64,000 nt of DNA from [Enterobacter] lignolyticus SCF1 (GCF_000164865.1 NC_014618.1:1798001-1862000), one strand, 5' to 3'; numbered from the stretch's first letter, positions 32,332-42,078 are shown. Notes: a model not told the origin generated them from the letters alone. Translations and numbers: made by a program.

Positions 32332-33612
32332 TTAAACCCCAAGACGATCGCGTAAACTGTAGTAAGCCGCGCCCATCGCGGTAAACGGAATGCGCAGGCT
32401 GCGGCCACCCGGGAACGGGTAGTGCGGCAGGTTGGCAAAGGCGTCGAAACGCTCGGCGTCGCCGCGCAGCAGTTCGGAAATCAGCCGTCCGGCCAGGTGG
32501 GTACAGGTCACCCCGTGGCCGCTGTAGCCCTGCATGTAATAAATGTTGGTGTCGAGGCGGCCGAACTGCGGCATGCGCGACAGCGTCAGCAGGAAATTGC
32601 CCGTCCAGCGGTAATCAATCTTCACCCCTTTCAGCTGCGGGAAAGTCTTCAGCAGCTTCGGCATAATCAGGCGCTCGATATCGTCCGGGTCACGGGCGCC
32701 GTAGACCACGCCGCCGCCGTACAGCAGGCGGTTATCGCCGGTCAGGCGGTAGTAATCCAGCAGATAGTTGCAGTCCTCCACGCAGTAGTTTCGCGGGATC
32801 AGCGAACGGGCCACCTCGGCGGAGAGCGGCGCGGTGGTCAGCACCTGCGTGCCGCACGGCATACTGCGTTTGGCCAGCTCCGGCTCGACCTTATCGCCGA
32901 GGTAGGCATTGCCCGCGACGATCACGTAGCGCGCGGTGACCTGGCCCTTCGCCGTGCTTACCACCGCCGGTGTGGTGTGCTGAATGCGGGTGACCGGCGA
33001 CTGCTCAAAAACGCGCCCGCCGTTGAGACGAATGGCGTTCGCTTCGCCGATGGCGAGGTTCAGCGGGTGGATATGGCCGCCGCTGTGGTCGAGCAGGGCG
33101 CCGACGTAGCGGTCGCTGCTGACTTCGCGGCGGATCTCGCTGCTGTCCAGCAGCTCAAGCTGGGTGTTGCCGTAGCGCTCCCAGTTGGCCTTTTGCTCTT
33201 CCAGGGTCTCCATCTGCTTGTGGTTCAGCGCCACAAACAGCCCGCCCGGGCGGTAGTCGCACTCAATCTGGTAGCGCTGGATGCGCTCGCGAATAATGTT
33301 GCCGCCTTCAAACATCATGCTGCCGAGCATTCGGGCGGCGTCCGGGCCGTAGCTGCTTTCAATGACGTCGATATCGCGGCTGTAGGAGTTAACCAGCTGT
33401 CCGCCGTTGCGTCCGCTGGCGCCAAAACCGATGCGCGCCGACTCCAGCAGCACGACGTCATAGCCGAGCTCGGCCAGGTGCAGCGCGGAGGAGAGCCCGG
33501 TATAGCCGCCGCCGACCACGCACACATCGCAGGTGACCGATTCGGTAAGGACAGGAAACGGTTCGTACTGATTGGCGCTCGCGGCGTAATAACTGGTGGT
33601 ATGTTCAGTCAT
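32332..33612 (-). CDS. puuB: Gamma-glutamylputrescine oxidase PuuB
   Basis: A 426-residue FAD-dependent oxidase, same length as E. coli PuuB. The Rossmann motif CVVGGGYTGLSSALHLAE lies near residue 30; further blocks are GFGASGRNGGQLVNSYSRD and YYMQGYSGHGVTCTHLAG. It oxidises gamma-glutamylputrescine to the aldehyde. Last gene of the minus-strand puu unit, 2 bases after puuC. The transaminase gene puuE, which follows puuB in E. coli, is absent; yeeO comes next. Confidence 0.94.
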   Translation of the reverse strand: MTEHTTSYYAASANQYEPFPVLTESVTCDVCVVGGGYTGLSSALHLAELGYDVVLLESARIGFGASGRNGGQLVNSYSRDIDVIESSYGPDAARMLGSMMFEGGNIIRERIQRYQIECDYRPGGLFVALNHKQMETLEEQKANWERYGNTQLELLDSSEIRREVSSDRYVGALLDHSGGHIHPLNLAIGEANAIRLNGGRVFEQSPVTRIQHTTPAVVSTAKGQVTARYVIVAGNAYLGDKVEPELAKRSMPCGTQVLTTAPLSAEVARSLIPRNYCVEDCNYLLDYYRLTGDNRLLYGGGVVYGARDPDDIERLIMPKLLKTFPQLKGVKIDYRWTGNFLLTLSRMPQFGRLDTNIYYMQGYSGHGVTCTHLAGRLISELLRGDAERFDAFANLPHYPFPGGRSLRIPFTAMGAAYYSLRDRLGV

Positions 33613-33614
33613 GA

Positions 33615-35102
33615 TTAAGGCTCCAGGGCAATCCAGATGGTTTTCAGTTCGCTAAATTTTTCCAGCGCGTGCAAGGACTTATCGCGACCGTTGCCGCTTT
33701 GCTTATAGCCGCCGAACGGTACGGTCATGTCGCCGTCGTTGTAGTTGTTGACGAAGACCGACCCGGCCTTCAGGCGGCGGCTCATGCGGTGCGCGCGGGA
33801 GAGGTCCCGGGTCCAGACCGCGGCGCCGAGGCCGTAGTCGCTGTCGTTAGCCAGCGCCAGCGCCTCGGCTTCGCTGTTAAAGCGGGTAATGACCAGCACC
33901 GGGCCGAAAATTTCGTCGCGGCCGACGCGCGCCTGCGGGGCGGTATCGACAAAAATGGTCGGGCCGATGGCGGCCGGATGCACGTGGCTGCGGCCGTCCA
34001 GCACCAGGGTTCCCTGGGTTTCGCCGTCGCGGATAAAACCGTGGACGGTATCGGCGTGGGCGCTATCGATAAGCGTCCCCATCGTCGTCGCCGGGTCGAG
34101 CGGGTTGCCCGGCTGCCAGCTTTTCGCCTGTTCTTTCAGCAGCGCGATAAACTCATCGGCAATGCTCTCTTCCAGCAGCAGGCGCGTACCGGCGATACAG
34201 ACCTGGCCCTGGTTGTAGAAGATCCCGGCTGCGGTGGTGGCGGCGGCTTTTTGCAGGTCCGGGCAGTCGGCGAACACAATGTTGGCGCTTTTGCCGCCCG
34301 CTTCCAGCCAGACGCGCTTCATGTTGCTGTCGCCCGCGTCCTTAAGCAGCTGCTTGCCGGTGCGGGTGGAGCCGGTAAAGGTGATGACGTCGACGTCCGG
34401 GTGCTGCGACAGCGCCTGGCCCGCTTCGTGGCCATACCCGCTGATGACGTTGAGCACGCCGTCCGGCAGCCCGGCCTCTTTCGCCAGCCCCGCCAGGCGG
34501 ATCGCCGTCAGCGGCGATTTCTCCGACGGTTTCAGGATAACGCTGTTGCCCGCCGCCAGCGCCGGGCCGAGTTTCCAGCAGGCCAGCAGCAGCGGGAAGT
34601 TCCACGGCACCACGGCGGCGACAACGCCCACCGGTTCGCGGACGATCAGCGCCAGGTCGTTTACCGAGGTGCTGGCGACTTCGCCATACACCTTATCAAT
34701 GGCTTCGGCGTACCAGCGGATGGCGCGGGTCGCGCCAGGAATATCATCACGCAGGCTATGGCGAACAGGCTTGCCGGTATCGAGCGTTTCCAGCAGCGCC
34801 AGCTCCTCGTGATGCTGTTCCATTAAATCGGCGAGCATATTCAGTACCGCTTTGCGTTGCGCAGGCGACGCCTGCGACCAGTCGCCGCGCTCAAACACCG
34901 CCCGGGCGGCTTTCACCGCGCTATCGACATCGGCCTTATTGCCGCGGGCGACTTTAGCAAGCGGTCGCTGCCCCGCCGGGTCAAGCGTAATAAAGGTGTC
35001 GTTATCGGCGGCGGCGCAATATTCGCCGTTAATAAATAAACGCGTCTCCGGCGAATAATGACTGGCTTTCTCCCGCCAATATTTCAGATTCTGAAAGTTC
35101 AT
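33615..35102 (-). CDS. puuC: Gamma-glutamyl-aminobutyraldehyde dehydrogenase PuuC
   Basis: A 495-residue NAD(P)-dependent aldehyde dehydrogenase, the E. coli PuuC length. Active-site features: PWNFPLLLACWKLGPALAAGN, catalytic Glu in WLEAGGKSAN and catalytic Cys in YNQGQVCIAGTRLLL. It turns gamma-glutamyl-gamma-aminobutyraldehyde into gamma-glutamyl-GABA, which PuuD then hydrolyses. Between puuR and puuB on the minus strand. Confidence 0.94.
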   Translation of the reverse strand: MNFQNLKYWREKASHYSPETRLFINGEYCAAADNDTFITLDPAGQRPLAKVARGNKADVDSAVKAARAVFERGDWSQASPAQRKAVLNMLADLMEQHHEELALLETLDTGKPVRHSLRDDIPGATRAIRWYAEAIDKVYGEVASTSVNDLALIVREPVGVVAAVVPWNFPLLLACWKLGPALAAGNSVILKPSEKSPLTAIRLAGLAKEAGLPDGVLNVISGYGHEAGQALSQHPDVDVITFTGSTRTGKQLLKDAGDSNMKRVWLEAGGKSANIVFADCPDLQKAAATTAAGIFYNQGQVCIAGTRLLLEESIADEFIALLKEQAKSWQPGNPLDPATTMGTLIDSAHADTVHGFIRDGETQGTLVLDGRSHVHPAAIGPTIFVDTAPQARVGRDEIFGPVLVITRFNSEAEALALANDSDYGLGAAVWTRDLSRAHRMSRRLKAGSVFVNNYNDGDMTVPFGGYKQSGNGRDKSLHALEKFSELKTIWIALEP

Positions 35103-35239
35103 AGCTACCCCTTATATTTCAATCGGATAAATAACCTTACTCATCGTCTTCAGGCAAAATCAGGCTGCACGACGCTCCAGGGATATCCCCTGTTAATTCG
35201 CGTTTTTAAGAAGGCCTGAGAAACTCAGGCCGGTATTAA

Positions 35240-35797
35240 TTAGAATGTCGTTGGCGTGTGGGCGCTAATGATGCGGCAAATGCCTGCCGAGGTGTTGCTG
35301 AAGCTGTGCGGTATGCCGGTGTTAATGGCATAGCTTTGTCCTTCAACGAGGTGATACGTTTGACCGTTGATAGTCAGCATCACTTCACCTTCCAGTATTG
35401 TCCCAATCTCTTCACCCTGGTGCTTAATCCTCTCCCCGGTCGTGGTGCCTGGCTGATAGGTTTCAAATATCATCGCCAGCGTACGGTTCGGGTTTCCGTT
35501 GTGAATCAGTTTCATTGATACCCCCTGACTCCCGATCTCAATCAGCTCGTCCTGATTGATAACCACCTGTGGTTCGTCAGGTTTTTCCGGTTCGGCAAAG
35601 AACTCGGAGAGCGACAGCCCATAAACTTTCAGCAGCTTTTGCAGGGTGCTGATGGCAGGACTGACTTTGTCCTGCTCGATGGTGCTGATGGCGCTATGCG
35701 TTAATCCAGACAGTTCGGCGGCACGACGCTGCGAAAGACCCAGCTGTTGGCGGATCTCCGACAGACGTTTACCCGGCGCCAGGCCGTCATCGCTCAT
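35240..35797 (-). CDS. puuR: Putrescine utilisation repressor PuuR
   Basis: A 185-residue regulator with an N-terminal XRE helix-turn-helix (LSEIRQQLGLSQRRAAELSGLTHS, ISTIEQDKVSPAISTLQKLL) and a C-terminal cupin domain (GEEIGTILEGEVMLTINGQ, GIPHSFSNTS). E. coli PuuR represses the divergent puuA and puuD promoters and is relieved by putrescine. A matching operator lies at 36740. Confidence 0.94.
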   Translation of the reverse strand: MSDDGLAPGKRLSEIRQQLGLSQRRAAELSGLTHSAISTIEQDKVSPAISTLQKLLKVYGLSLSEFFAEPEKPDEPQVVINQDELIEIGSQGVSMKLIHNGNPNRTLAMIFETYQPGTTTGERIKHQGEEIGTILEGEVMLTINGQTYHLVEGQSYAINTGIPHSFSNTSAGICRIISAHTPTTF

Positions 35798-35822
35798 AAT
35801 GGCATTTCCTTAACAGTAGTGG

Positions 35823-36587
35823 TCAGAGTCGCTGTTTTTCAGCGAGGTGGTTCTGACACGCGGTGATAAAACCTTCAAGCAACAAACGCGACAGGGCGTA
35901 TTCGCTACTGTTCCATTCCGGGTGCCACTGCACGCCGAGGGCGAACGGATGGTTGTGAACGCTGACGGCCTCCACCAGCCCATCCTGTGCCCGCGCTTCC
36001 ACGCGCAACAGCGGGCCAAGGGTTTTTGCGCCCTGACCGTGTAAGGAGTTAACCCAAAACGTGTTGCAACCTGGTATTAACTGAGACAGCAATCCCCCCT
36101 CCAGGACCTGGACTTCATGTGATGGCGCGTACTGCTGCTCCACCGGGAGCTCCGAATCTTCACGATGTTCCAGGAACTCAGCGTGATCGCACAGGCGACG
36201 ATACAGAGTCCCGCCGGTGGCGACAACTAATTCCTGTAAACCCCGGCAGATGGCGAAAATGGGGATGCGCCTTTCGAGCCCGGCGGCGATTAGCGCCATG
36301 CTCAGAAGATCACGCCCGGGATCGGCGTCAGGCTCATCGCCGTTTTCACCATAGAGGTGCGGCTGCACATTGCTGGGGCTTCCTGGCAAAAAGATGCCGT
36401 CAAGTTTCGGTAATAGCGCGTTCAGCAGTTCAGGCTCCGCCAGCGCATGGGGAAGGGCGATTGGCAATCCGCCGGCATTCAATACGGCATTCAGGTACTT
36501 CTCTTGCAGAGTCTGGGTCAAATGACCCTTAAGCCTGTTCCTACACATCACGACACCAATAACCGGCTTGTCAAATATATTGCCCAT
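35823..36587 (-). CDS. puuD: Gamma-glutamyl-GABA hydrolase PuuD
   Basis: A 254-residue class I glutamine amidotransferase-like hydrolase, the same length as E. coli PuuD. Nucleophile Cys in FAICRGLQELVVATGG, catalytic His and Glu in GVQWHPEWNSSEYA. It releases GABA and glutamate from gamma-glutamyl-GABA. The ATG at 36587 (MGNIFDKPVIGVVMCRNRL) has GAGG upstream and matches the family start; the frame is open to 36641. First gene of the minus-strand puuDRCB unit. Confidence 0.93.
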   Translation of the reverse strand: MGNIFDKPVIGVVMCRNRLKGHLTQTLQEKYLNAVLNAGGLPIALPHALAEPELLNALLPKLDGIFLPGSPSNVQPHLYGENGDEPDADPGRDLLSMALIAAGLERRIPIFAICRGLQELVVATGGTLYRRLCDHAEFLEHREDSELPVEQQYAPSHEVQVLEGGLLSQLIPGCNTFWVNSLHGQGAKTLGPLLRVEARAQDGLVEAVSVHNHPFALGVQWHPEWNSSEYALSRLLLEGFITACQNHLAEKQRL

Positions 36588-36798
36588 GATCGACCTCACG
36601 TTTTGGACTAAATTATTGCCAAACGATTCCATGTTGTGCAATTCCGTTCAATATTTTCTCAATCTAGCAGTGGAATAACCTTCTTGCAAACTCAATTTAA
36701 CATTTGACAAACAAATTGTTTGCATCCAGAGTCGAAGAGTGGACATTATATTTAACGGTCGAGTCGCAGATCGTCATCCAAAGCAACGGCGGTGAATC
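36588..36798. promoter_or_regulatory. Divergent puuD/puuA promoter region
   Basis: A 211-base AT-rich spacer. A PuuR-like operator lies at 36740-36754. A weaker similar stretch (CGTTCAATATTTTCT, about 36645-36659) lies nearer puuD and could be a second site. TTGACAAACAAATTGTTTGCA (about 36704-36724) contains a short palindrome and a possible -35 element. Confidence 0.55.
36740..36754. promoter_or_regulatory. PuuR-like operator
   Basis: TGGACATTATATTTA agrees at 12 of 15 positions with the complement of the E. coli PuuR sequence as I recall it (AAAATATAATGAACA). It lies 45 bases before puuA, in the region where PuuR acts in E. coli. Confidence 0.6.
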
Positions 36799-38217
36799 AT
36801 GGAAACCAATATCGTAGAAGTTGAGAACTTTGTTCAGCAGTCCGAAGAGAGACGAAGTAGCGCGTTTGCGCGCGAAGTGACGCAGTATCTGGAACGTTAC
36901 CCGAACACGCAGTATGTCGATGTGCTGTTAACGGACCTCAACGGCTGCTTTCGCGGCAAACGCATTCCGGTCACCGGGCTGCGTAAAGTAGAGAAGGGGT
37001 GCTACTTCCCGGCATCGGTATTCGCGATGGACATTCTGGGCAACGTTGTTGAAGAGGCGGGGTTAGGCCAGGAGCTCGGCGAACCGGATCGCACCTGCGT
37101 ACCGGTGCCCGGCACCTTAACCCCGTCGGCAGCCGATCCGGAATTTATCGGCCAGATGATGCTGACCATGCTTGATGAAGATGGCGCTCCCTTTGACGTT
37201 GAGCCGCGGAACGTGCTTAACCGGCTCTGGCAGAAACTGCGCCAGCGCGGCCTGTTCCCCGTGGTAGCGGTAGAGCTGGAGTTCTATTTACTCGATCGTC
37301 AGCGTGATTCAGAGGGCTATCTCCAGCCGCCGTGCGCCCCGGGCACCGACGATCGCAACATGCAAAGCCAGGTTTACTCCGTTGATAACCTTAACCACTT
37401 TGCCGATGTGCTGACCGATATCGACGATCTGGCGCGTCTGCAGATGATCCCCGCCGACGGCGCGGTGGCTGAAGCCTCCCCCGGCCAGTTTGAAATCAAC
37501 CTTTATCACACCGATAACGTGCTCGACGCCTGCGACGATGCGCTGGCGCTGAAACGTCTGGTGCGACTGGTGGCCGAGAAACACAAAATGCACGCCACCT
37601 TTATGGCCAAGCCGTATGAAGAGCATGCGGGTAGCGGGATGCACATTCATATCAGCATCATGAATAACAGAGGCAAGAACGTGCTGGCCGATGTCGACGG
37701 CGAAGATTCGGCGCTGCTGAAGCGCGCGCTGGCGGGGATGATCGACCTGATGCCGGCCTCAATGGCGCTGCTGGCGCCGAACGTGAACTCGTATCGCCGC
37801 TTCCAGCCGGGGATGTACGTCCCGACCCAGGCCTCCTGGGGGCACAACAACCGCACCGTCGCGCTGCGTATTCCGTGCGGCGATCGCGACAACCACCGCG
37901 TGGAGTACCGCGTGGCGGGCGCTGATGCGAACCCGTATCTGGTGATGGCGACCATCCTTGCCGGGATCCTCCACGGGCTGGATAACGATCTGCCGCTGCA
38001 GGAAGAGGTTGAAGGCAACGGGCTGGAGCAGGACGGGCTGCCGTTCCCGATCCGCCAGAGCGACGCCCTGTGGGAATTTGCGCAGAACGACGCCCTGCGC
38101 GAGCTGTTGGGCGAACGTTTCAGCCACGTTTACCACGCCTGCAAGAACGATGAGCTTATCCAGTTTGAACGTCTTATCACCGATACCGAAATTGAGTGGA
38201 TGTTGAAAAACGCCTGA
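36799..38217 (+). CDS. puuA: Gamma-glutamylputrescine synthetase PuuA
   Basis: A 472-residue glutamine synthetase-like ligase, the E. coli PuuA length. It joins glutamate to putrescine with ATP. Conserved metal and substrate segments: AVELEFYLLD, EASPGQFEINLYH, FMAKPYEEHAGSGMHIHIS and NRTVALRIPCGDRDNHRVEYRVAGADANPYL. Divergent from puuD with the operator between. The transporter puuP follows 350 bases downstream in the same direction, the reverse of the E. coli puuP-puuA order only in spacing. Confidence 0.95.
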   Translation: METNIVEVENFVQQSEERRSSAFAREVTQYLERYPNTQYVDVLLTDLNGCFRGKRIPVTGLRKVEKGCYFPASVFAMDILGNVVEEAGLGQELGEPDRTCVPVPGTLTPSAADPEFIGQMMLTMLDEDGAPFDVEPRNVLNRLWQKLRQRGLFPVVAVELEFYLLDRQRDSEGYLQPPCAPGTDDRNMQSQVYSVDNLNHFADVLTDIDDLARLQMIPADGAVAEASPGQFEINLYHTDNVLDACDDALALKRLVRLVAEKHKMHATFMAKPYEEHAGSGMHIHISIMNNRGKNVLADVDGEDSALLKRALAGMIDLMPASMALLAPNVNSYRRFQPGMYVPTQASWGHNNRTVALRIPCGDRDNHRVEYRVAGADANPYLVMATILAGILHGLDNDLPLQEEVEGNGLEQDGLPFPIRQSDALWEFAQNDALRELLGERFSHVYHACKNDELIQFERLITDTEIEWMLKNA

Positions 38218-38567
38218 CCGTGATACGGTCCGGCGCGGTAAAAAAAAGAAGTAGCATCATGCGGCCTGCGCGGAGCCAGGCCGGATTTATTGCAGGTCAA
38301 CCTGCCATTTCCCGGGTGTCGCGTAATGGAGCGCAGGCGACAACGGGTCTTCAGATAACCGACAGAGTTTGTGACGAGGAAATGAGATGATGCCAATGAT
38401 TAAGTATCCCCCTAACGAGAGCGTTTGCGGCTCCCGCTGCGAGTACGGGCCGCACCTGTGCTGTGCGACGTTAACTCCTTTCTCTTTTAGATCCGCCCCG
38501 AGGCTACCCAGGTTTGCTGTACCGACGTTCCGAACGCAGACCTGTACGCGCATCGGGGAGGATCGTT
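38218..38567. other. Spacer between puuA and puuP
   Basis: 350 bases with no gene I can support. Short open frames here lack ribosome sites or known features. It may carry a separate puuP promoter, since the distance is large for a simple operon, but no clear site is seen. Confidence 0.4.
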
Positions 38568-39956
38568 ATGGCGACTAATACTTCTCTGAATTTCTCTGCC
38601 CGCCCGGGCAAGCCGCAGCTGCGTAAATCCCTTAAGCTCTGGCAGGTGGTGGTGATGGGCCTGGCCTATCTCACGCCGATGACGGTGTTTGATACCTTCG
38701 GGATTGTTTCCGGCGTCAGCAACGGTCACGTTCCTGCTTCCTATCTGCTGGCGCTGGCGGGGGTGCTGTTTACCGCCATCAGCTACGGCAAGCTGGTGCG
38801 CCAGTTTCCGCAGGCCGGTTCGGCCTATACCTATGCGCAAAAAGCGATAAACCCCCACGTTGGCTTTATGGTCGGCTGGTCGTCGCTGCTCGACTACCTG
38901 TTCCTGCCGATGATTAACGTGCTGCTGGCGAAGATCTACCTCTCCGCGCTGTTCCCGGGCGTGGCGCCATGGGTGTGGGTGGTGATGTTTGTCGCAATTC
39001 TCACCGCCGCAAACCTGAAAAGCGTCAACCTGGTGGCGAACTTCAACGCGCTGTTCGTACTGGTGCAGGTGGCGATCATCGTGGTGTTCATTTTCCTGGT
39101 GGTGCAGGGGCTGCACAAGGGCGAAGGGGTGGGGACGATATGGTCGCTACAGCCGTTTATCAGCCAGAACGCGCACCTGATCCCCATCATCACCGGGGCG
39201 ACCATCGTCTGCTTCTCGTTTCTCGGGTTTGACGCGGTCACCACGCTCTCCGAAGAGACGCCGGATGCGGCGCGGACTATCCCGAAAGCGATTTTCCTTA
39301 CCGCTCTGTACGGCGGGTTTATCTTCATCGCCGCGTCGTTCTTTATGCAGCTGTTTTTCCCGGATATCAGCCGCTTTAAGGACCCGGATGCGGCGCTGCC
39401 GGAGATTGCCCTGTACGTCGGCGGCAAGCTGTTCCAGTCTATCTTCCTGTGCACCACCTTTGTGAACACGCTGGCCTCGGGTCTGGCGTCGCACGCCAGC
39501 GTTTCCCGCCTGCTGTACGTGATGGGGCGCGATAACGTCTTCCCGGAGAAGTACTTCGGCTATGTGCATCCGAAGTGGCGGACGCCGGCGCTGAACGTCA
39601 TCATGGTGGGGATCGTGGCGCTGTCGGCGCTGTTCTTCGACCTGGTCACCGCCACCGCGCTTATCAACTTTGGCGCGCTGGTGGCGTTCACCTTCGTCAA
39701 CCTGTCGGTGTTTAACCACTTCTGGCGTCGCGAAGGGCGGAATAAAACCTGGCAGGAGAAGCTGCACTACCTGGTGCTGCCGCTGGTTGGCGCGGCGACC
39801 GTGGCGGTGCTGTGGGTAAACCTTGAGGTGACGTCGCTGACGCTGGGGCTGGTGTGGGCCGGGGTTGGTCTGGTCTATCTTGCTTACCTCACCGGGCGTT
39901 TTCGTAAACCGCCGCCGCAGTTTGAGGCTGCAAAGGCCGAGCAGGCCTGGGAGTGA
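38568..39956 (+). CDS. puuP: Putrescine importer PuuP
   Basis: A 462-residue APC-superfamily permease with 12 membrane segments, collinear with E. coli PuuP (KSLKLWQVVVMGLAYLTPMT, FGIVSGVSNGHVPASYLLALAG, FPQAGSAYTYAQKAINPHVG, GFDAVTTLSEETPDAARTIP). It imports putrescine with protons as the first step of the pathway. The ATG at 38568 follows GAGGATC and matches the family start; the frame is open to 38514. Confidence 0.94.
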   Translation: MATNTSLNFSARPGKPQLRKSLKLWQVVVMGLAYLTPMTVFDTFGIVSGVSNGHVPASYLLALAGVLFTAISYGKLVRQFPQAGSAYTYAQKAINPHVGFMVGWSSLLDYLFLPMINVLLAKIYLSALFPGVAPWVWVVMFVAILTAANLKSVNLVANFNALFVLVQVAIIVVFIFLVVQGLHKGEGVGTIWSLQPFISQNAHLIPIITGATIVCFSFLGFDAVTTLSEETPDAARTIPKAIFLTALYGGFIFIAASFFMQLFFPDISRFKDPDAALPEIALYVGGKLFQSIFLCTTFVNTLASGLASHASVSRLLYVMGRDNVFPEKYFGYVHPKWRTPALNVIMVGIVALSALFFDLVTATALINFGALVAFTFVNLSVFNHFWRREGRNKTWQEKLHYLVLPLVGAATVAVLWVNLEVTSLTLGLVWAGVGLVYLAYLTGRFRKPPPQFEAAKAEQAWE

Positions 39957-40059
39957 TTTTTACCCGCAGTGGAGAAGAAATCAGCAAACGATTGAATTTG
40001 TGAAAACAGGCTTTGACAAGCCCCGGGCGCATCGCTAATATGCGCCCCGTTCACACGAT

Positions 40060-40135
40060 TCCTCTGTAGTTCAGTCGGTAGAACGGCGGACTGTTAATCC
40101 GTATGTCACTGGTTCGAGTCCAGTCAGAGGAGCCA
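40060..40135 (+). tRNA. tRNA-Asn (GTT)
   Basis: 76 bases, identical to the minus-strand copies at 30587 and 49926. The upstream region (GCGCCCCGTTCACACGAT) is also repeated in inverted form next to the copy at 49926. Its position after yeeO and the inserted puu genes corresponds to asnU of E. coli. Confidence 0.96.
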
Positions 40136-40142
40136 AATTTAG

Positions 40143-40168
40143 AAAAGCCTGCTTTCGAGCAGGCTTTT
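40143..40168 (+). terminator. Terminator of tRNA-Asn
   Basis: Stem AAAAGCCTGCT / AGCAGGCTTTT with TTCG loop, followed by T-rich sequence. The same hairpin occurs beside each tRNA-Asn copy and in the left island repeat at 20163-20188. Confidence 0.88.
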
Positions 40169-40880
40169 TGCTTTTTGTCGCACGGCCATGCGCGCCCTTC
40201 ATCTCTTGCGTCTTCATTTCCTGCACCATCATCCTGCCTTTCTCTCACGCTGACGCCGCTGAATTCTCCAGGCGAAGACCTGAATCTGGCAGCGAAAGAT
40301 GGGTATTAATTTATTTAATACATTTGTATTACTATTAAATTTATCTGATTAAAGTAAAAAAATGAAAAGAAGATTCAAAAAACAAAGAAGGCAGCATTAA
40401 AAGTTAATCTAAGGGGATACAGGTAGTTTTATTCACTGTATGCATAACAAGATATTTACATTTGTAATAAAGTTACATTTTCTGATGAATGTATTTCAAC
40501 GTGAAACTTTTTGTTTATCACGTAAAATGCAGCGCACCAGCAGCCCTGGCCGTGAAGCGTACGCCGTACAGGGTAAATGCTGTAAATTAATTGTTTTTTA
40601 TTTGTTGCAATGAAATATGCGGTGACGTACAGGTTCACTGCTCACGGCATAGAAAACGCGGAGTGAGGGTTTAACGATTGTTCTGTCTTTGGCAGGCAAT
40701 ACACTATTAAAAATTGTCAGTATAAATATTAGTATCAAAAGTGATGGTGTCTCAGTTTTTACTAAATACAAGAATGGCTGGCTGATGCATTTTAAACTTT
40801 CTTATTGGTTGGGTTTATTATTCTGAATATTATCGCCACCATTATAATTTGGCAATTCTAAAAAATAGCAAGAGATATTA
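40169..40880. promoter_or_regulatory. Long AT-rich leader upstream of the porin gene
   Basis: About 710 bases without a supported gene. Long AT-rich regulatory regions are typical of OmpR-controlled porin genes. A candidate OmpR site lies at 40455-40481. Nothing else is called. Confidence 0.4.
40455..40481. promoter_or_regulatory. Candidate OmpR binding site
   Basis: TTTACATTTGTAATAAAG followed by TTACATTTT contains two tandem TTACAT-type half sites about 20 bases apart, similar to the OmpR boxes upstream of ompF and ompC. It lies about 400 bases before the porin start, which is far; treat as a weak call. Confidence 0.3.
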
Positions 40881-41993
40881 ATGATGAAAACAAAAATTAT
40901 TGCACTGTTAGTGTCTTCCCTACTGATGTCTGCCACCGCCGGGGCGGCAGAAATTTATAACAAAGATGGCAATAAGCTGGATTTATATGGCTTTGTTGAT
41001 GGTCTGCACTACTTTTCGTCCGATAGCAGTAAAAATGGCGATATGAGCTATATGCGTTTTGGATTTAAAGGCCAGACGCAAATCAATGATAACTTAACCG
41101 GTTTTGGCCGTTGGGAATATCAGGTTCAGGGTAACCAGACGGAGAGCTCAACATCAAGTAACGCCTGGACCCGTTATGCCTATGCGGGACTGAGATTTTA
41201 CGGCAATAACTCATTCGACTATGGCCGAAACACGGGCATTCTTTATGATGCGGAATCCTATACGGATATGCAGCCTGAGTTCGATGGTTCTTCTTACAGC
41301 AATGATAACTTCGTGTTCAAACGCGCCAATGGTCTTGCGACGTATCGCACCACCGATTTCTTCGGCCTGGTGGATGGTCTGAAGTTCGCGGCGCAATATC
41401 AGGGAGAGAATGGCGGGGATAGCCGTAACGTGCTCACCCAGAACGGCGATGGCTATGGCTCTTCGCTGAGCTACGATACGGATATCGGCGTGAGTATTGC
41501 GGGGGCATTCTTTAATTCCAACCGGCTTGATACGCAGAACAATGCCGCAGGTATTATGGGCAACGGCAAGAAAGCGGAAGGTTATACTGGCGCCATCAAA
41601 TATAACGCCAACAACCTCTATCTGGCCGCCATGTACACCCAGGCCTACAACGCCATCAAGTTTGGTTCAACGAGCAGCACGGCGTATGGTTACGCCAACG
41701 AGTCTGAGTCCGTTGAGCTGTATGCGGGATATACCTTTGAGAATGGTCTGGTGCCGTTTGTTGCCTATAACCAGACCCGCGGTAATGACCTGGGGACTGA
41801 TAAAAAGGGCAATACATACGACGCCCAGGATCTGGTGAAGTTTGTTGACTTTGGTTTCACCTACAACTTTAACAAAAACATGCAGACCTATGTGGATTAC
41901 AAAGTGAATCTGCTCAATGACAACACCTTTACCAAAAACGCTAAGATCTCGACTGACAATATAGCCGCAGTCGCTATCAAGTATATGTGGTAA
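40881..41993 (+). CDS. General outer membrane porin (OmpC/OmpN/OmpS2-like)
   Basis: A 370-residue trimeric porin. Signal peptide MMKTKIIALLVSSLLMSATAGA with cleavage before AEIYNKDGNKLDLYG, the standard mature start. Sixteen-strand barrel pattern, with FGRWEYQVQGNQ, LRFYGNNSFDYGRN (loop 3 start) and the C-terminal strand ending VAIKYMW with terminal aromatic residue. Forms a water-filled channel for small solutes. It is not one of the closest matches to OmpC or OmpF, so the symbol is left open. Lies between tRNA-Asn and the aminopeptidase gene. Confidence 0.9.
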   Translation: MMKTKIIALLVSSLLMSATAGAAEIYNKDGNKLDLYGFVDGLHYFSSDSSKNGDMSYMRFGFKGQTQINDNLTGFGRWEYQVQGNQTESSTSSNAWTRYAYAGLRFYGNNSFDYGRNTGILYDAESYTDMQPEFDGSSYSNDNFVFKRANGLATYRTTDFFGLVDGLKFAAQYQGENGGDSRNVLTQNGDGYGSSLSYDTDIGVSIAGAFFNSNRLDTQNNAAGIMGNGKKAEGYTGAIKYNANNLYLAAMYTQAYNAIKFGSTSSTAYGYANESESVELYAGYTFENGLVPFVAYNQTRGNDLGTDKKGNTYDAQDLVKFVDFGFTYNFNKNMQTYVDYKVNLLNDNTFTKNAKISTDNIAAVAIKYMW

Positions 41994-42011
41994 TACCGTC
42001 ACACCGCTGAA

Positions 42012-42057
42012 AGTCTGGCCAATGCTTCTCCTGATAAACTGACGCATTGTGCCAGAC
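42012..42057. terminator. Stem-loop between porin and aminopeptidase genes
   Basis: GTCTGGC-CAATGC pairs with GCATTG-TGCCAGAC across an 18-base loop, between the converging gene ends. No clear T run, so a weak terminator call. Confidence 0.4.
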
Positions 42058-42078
42058 GTCTCCTTGCCTCTTTCTGTA

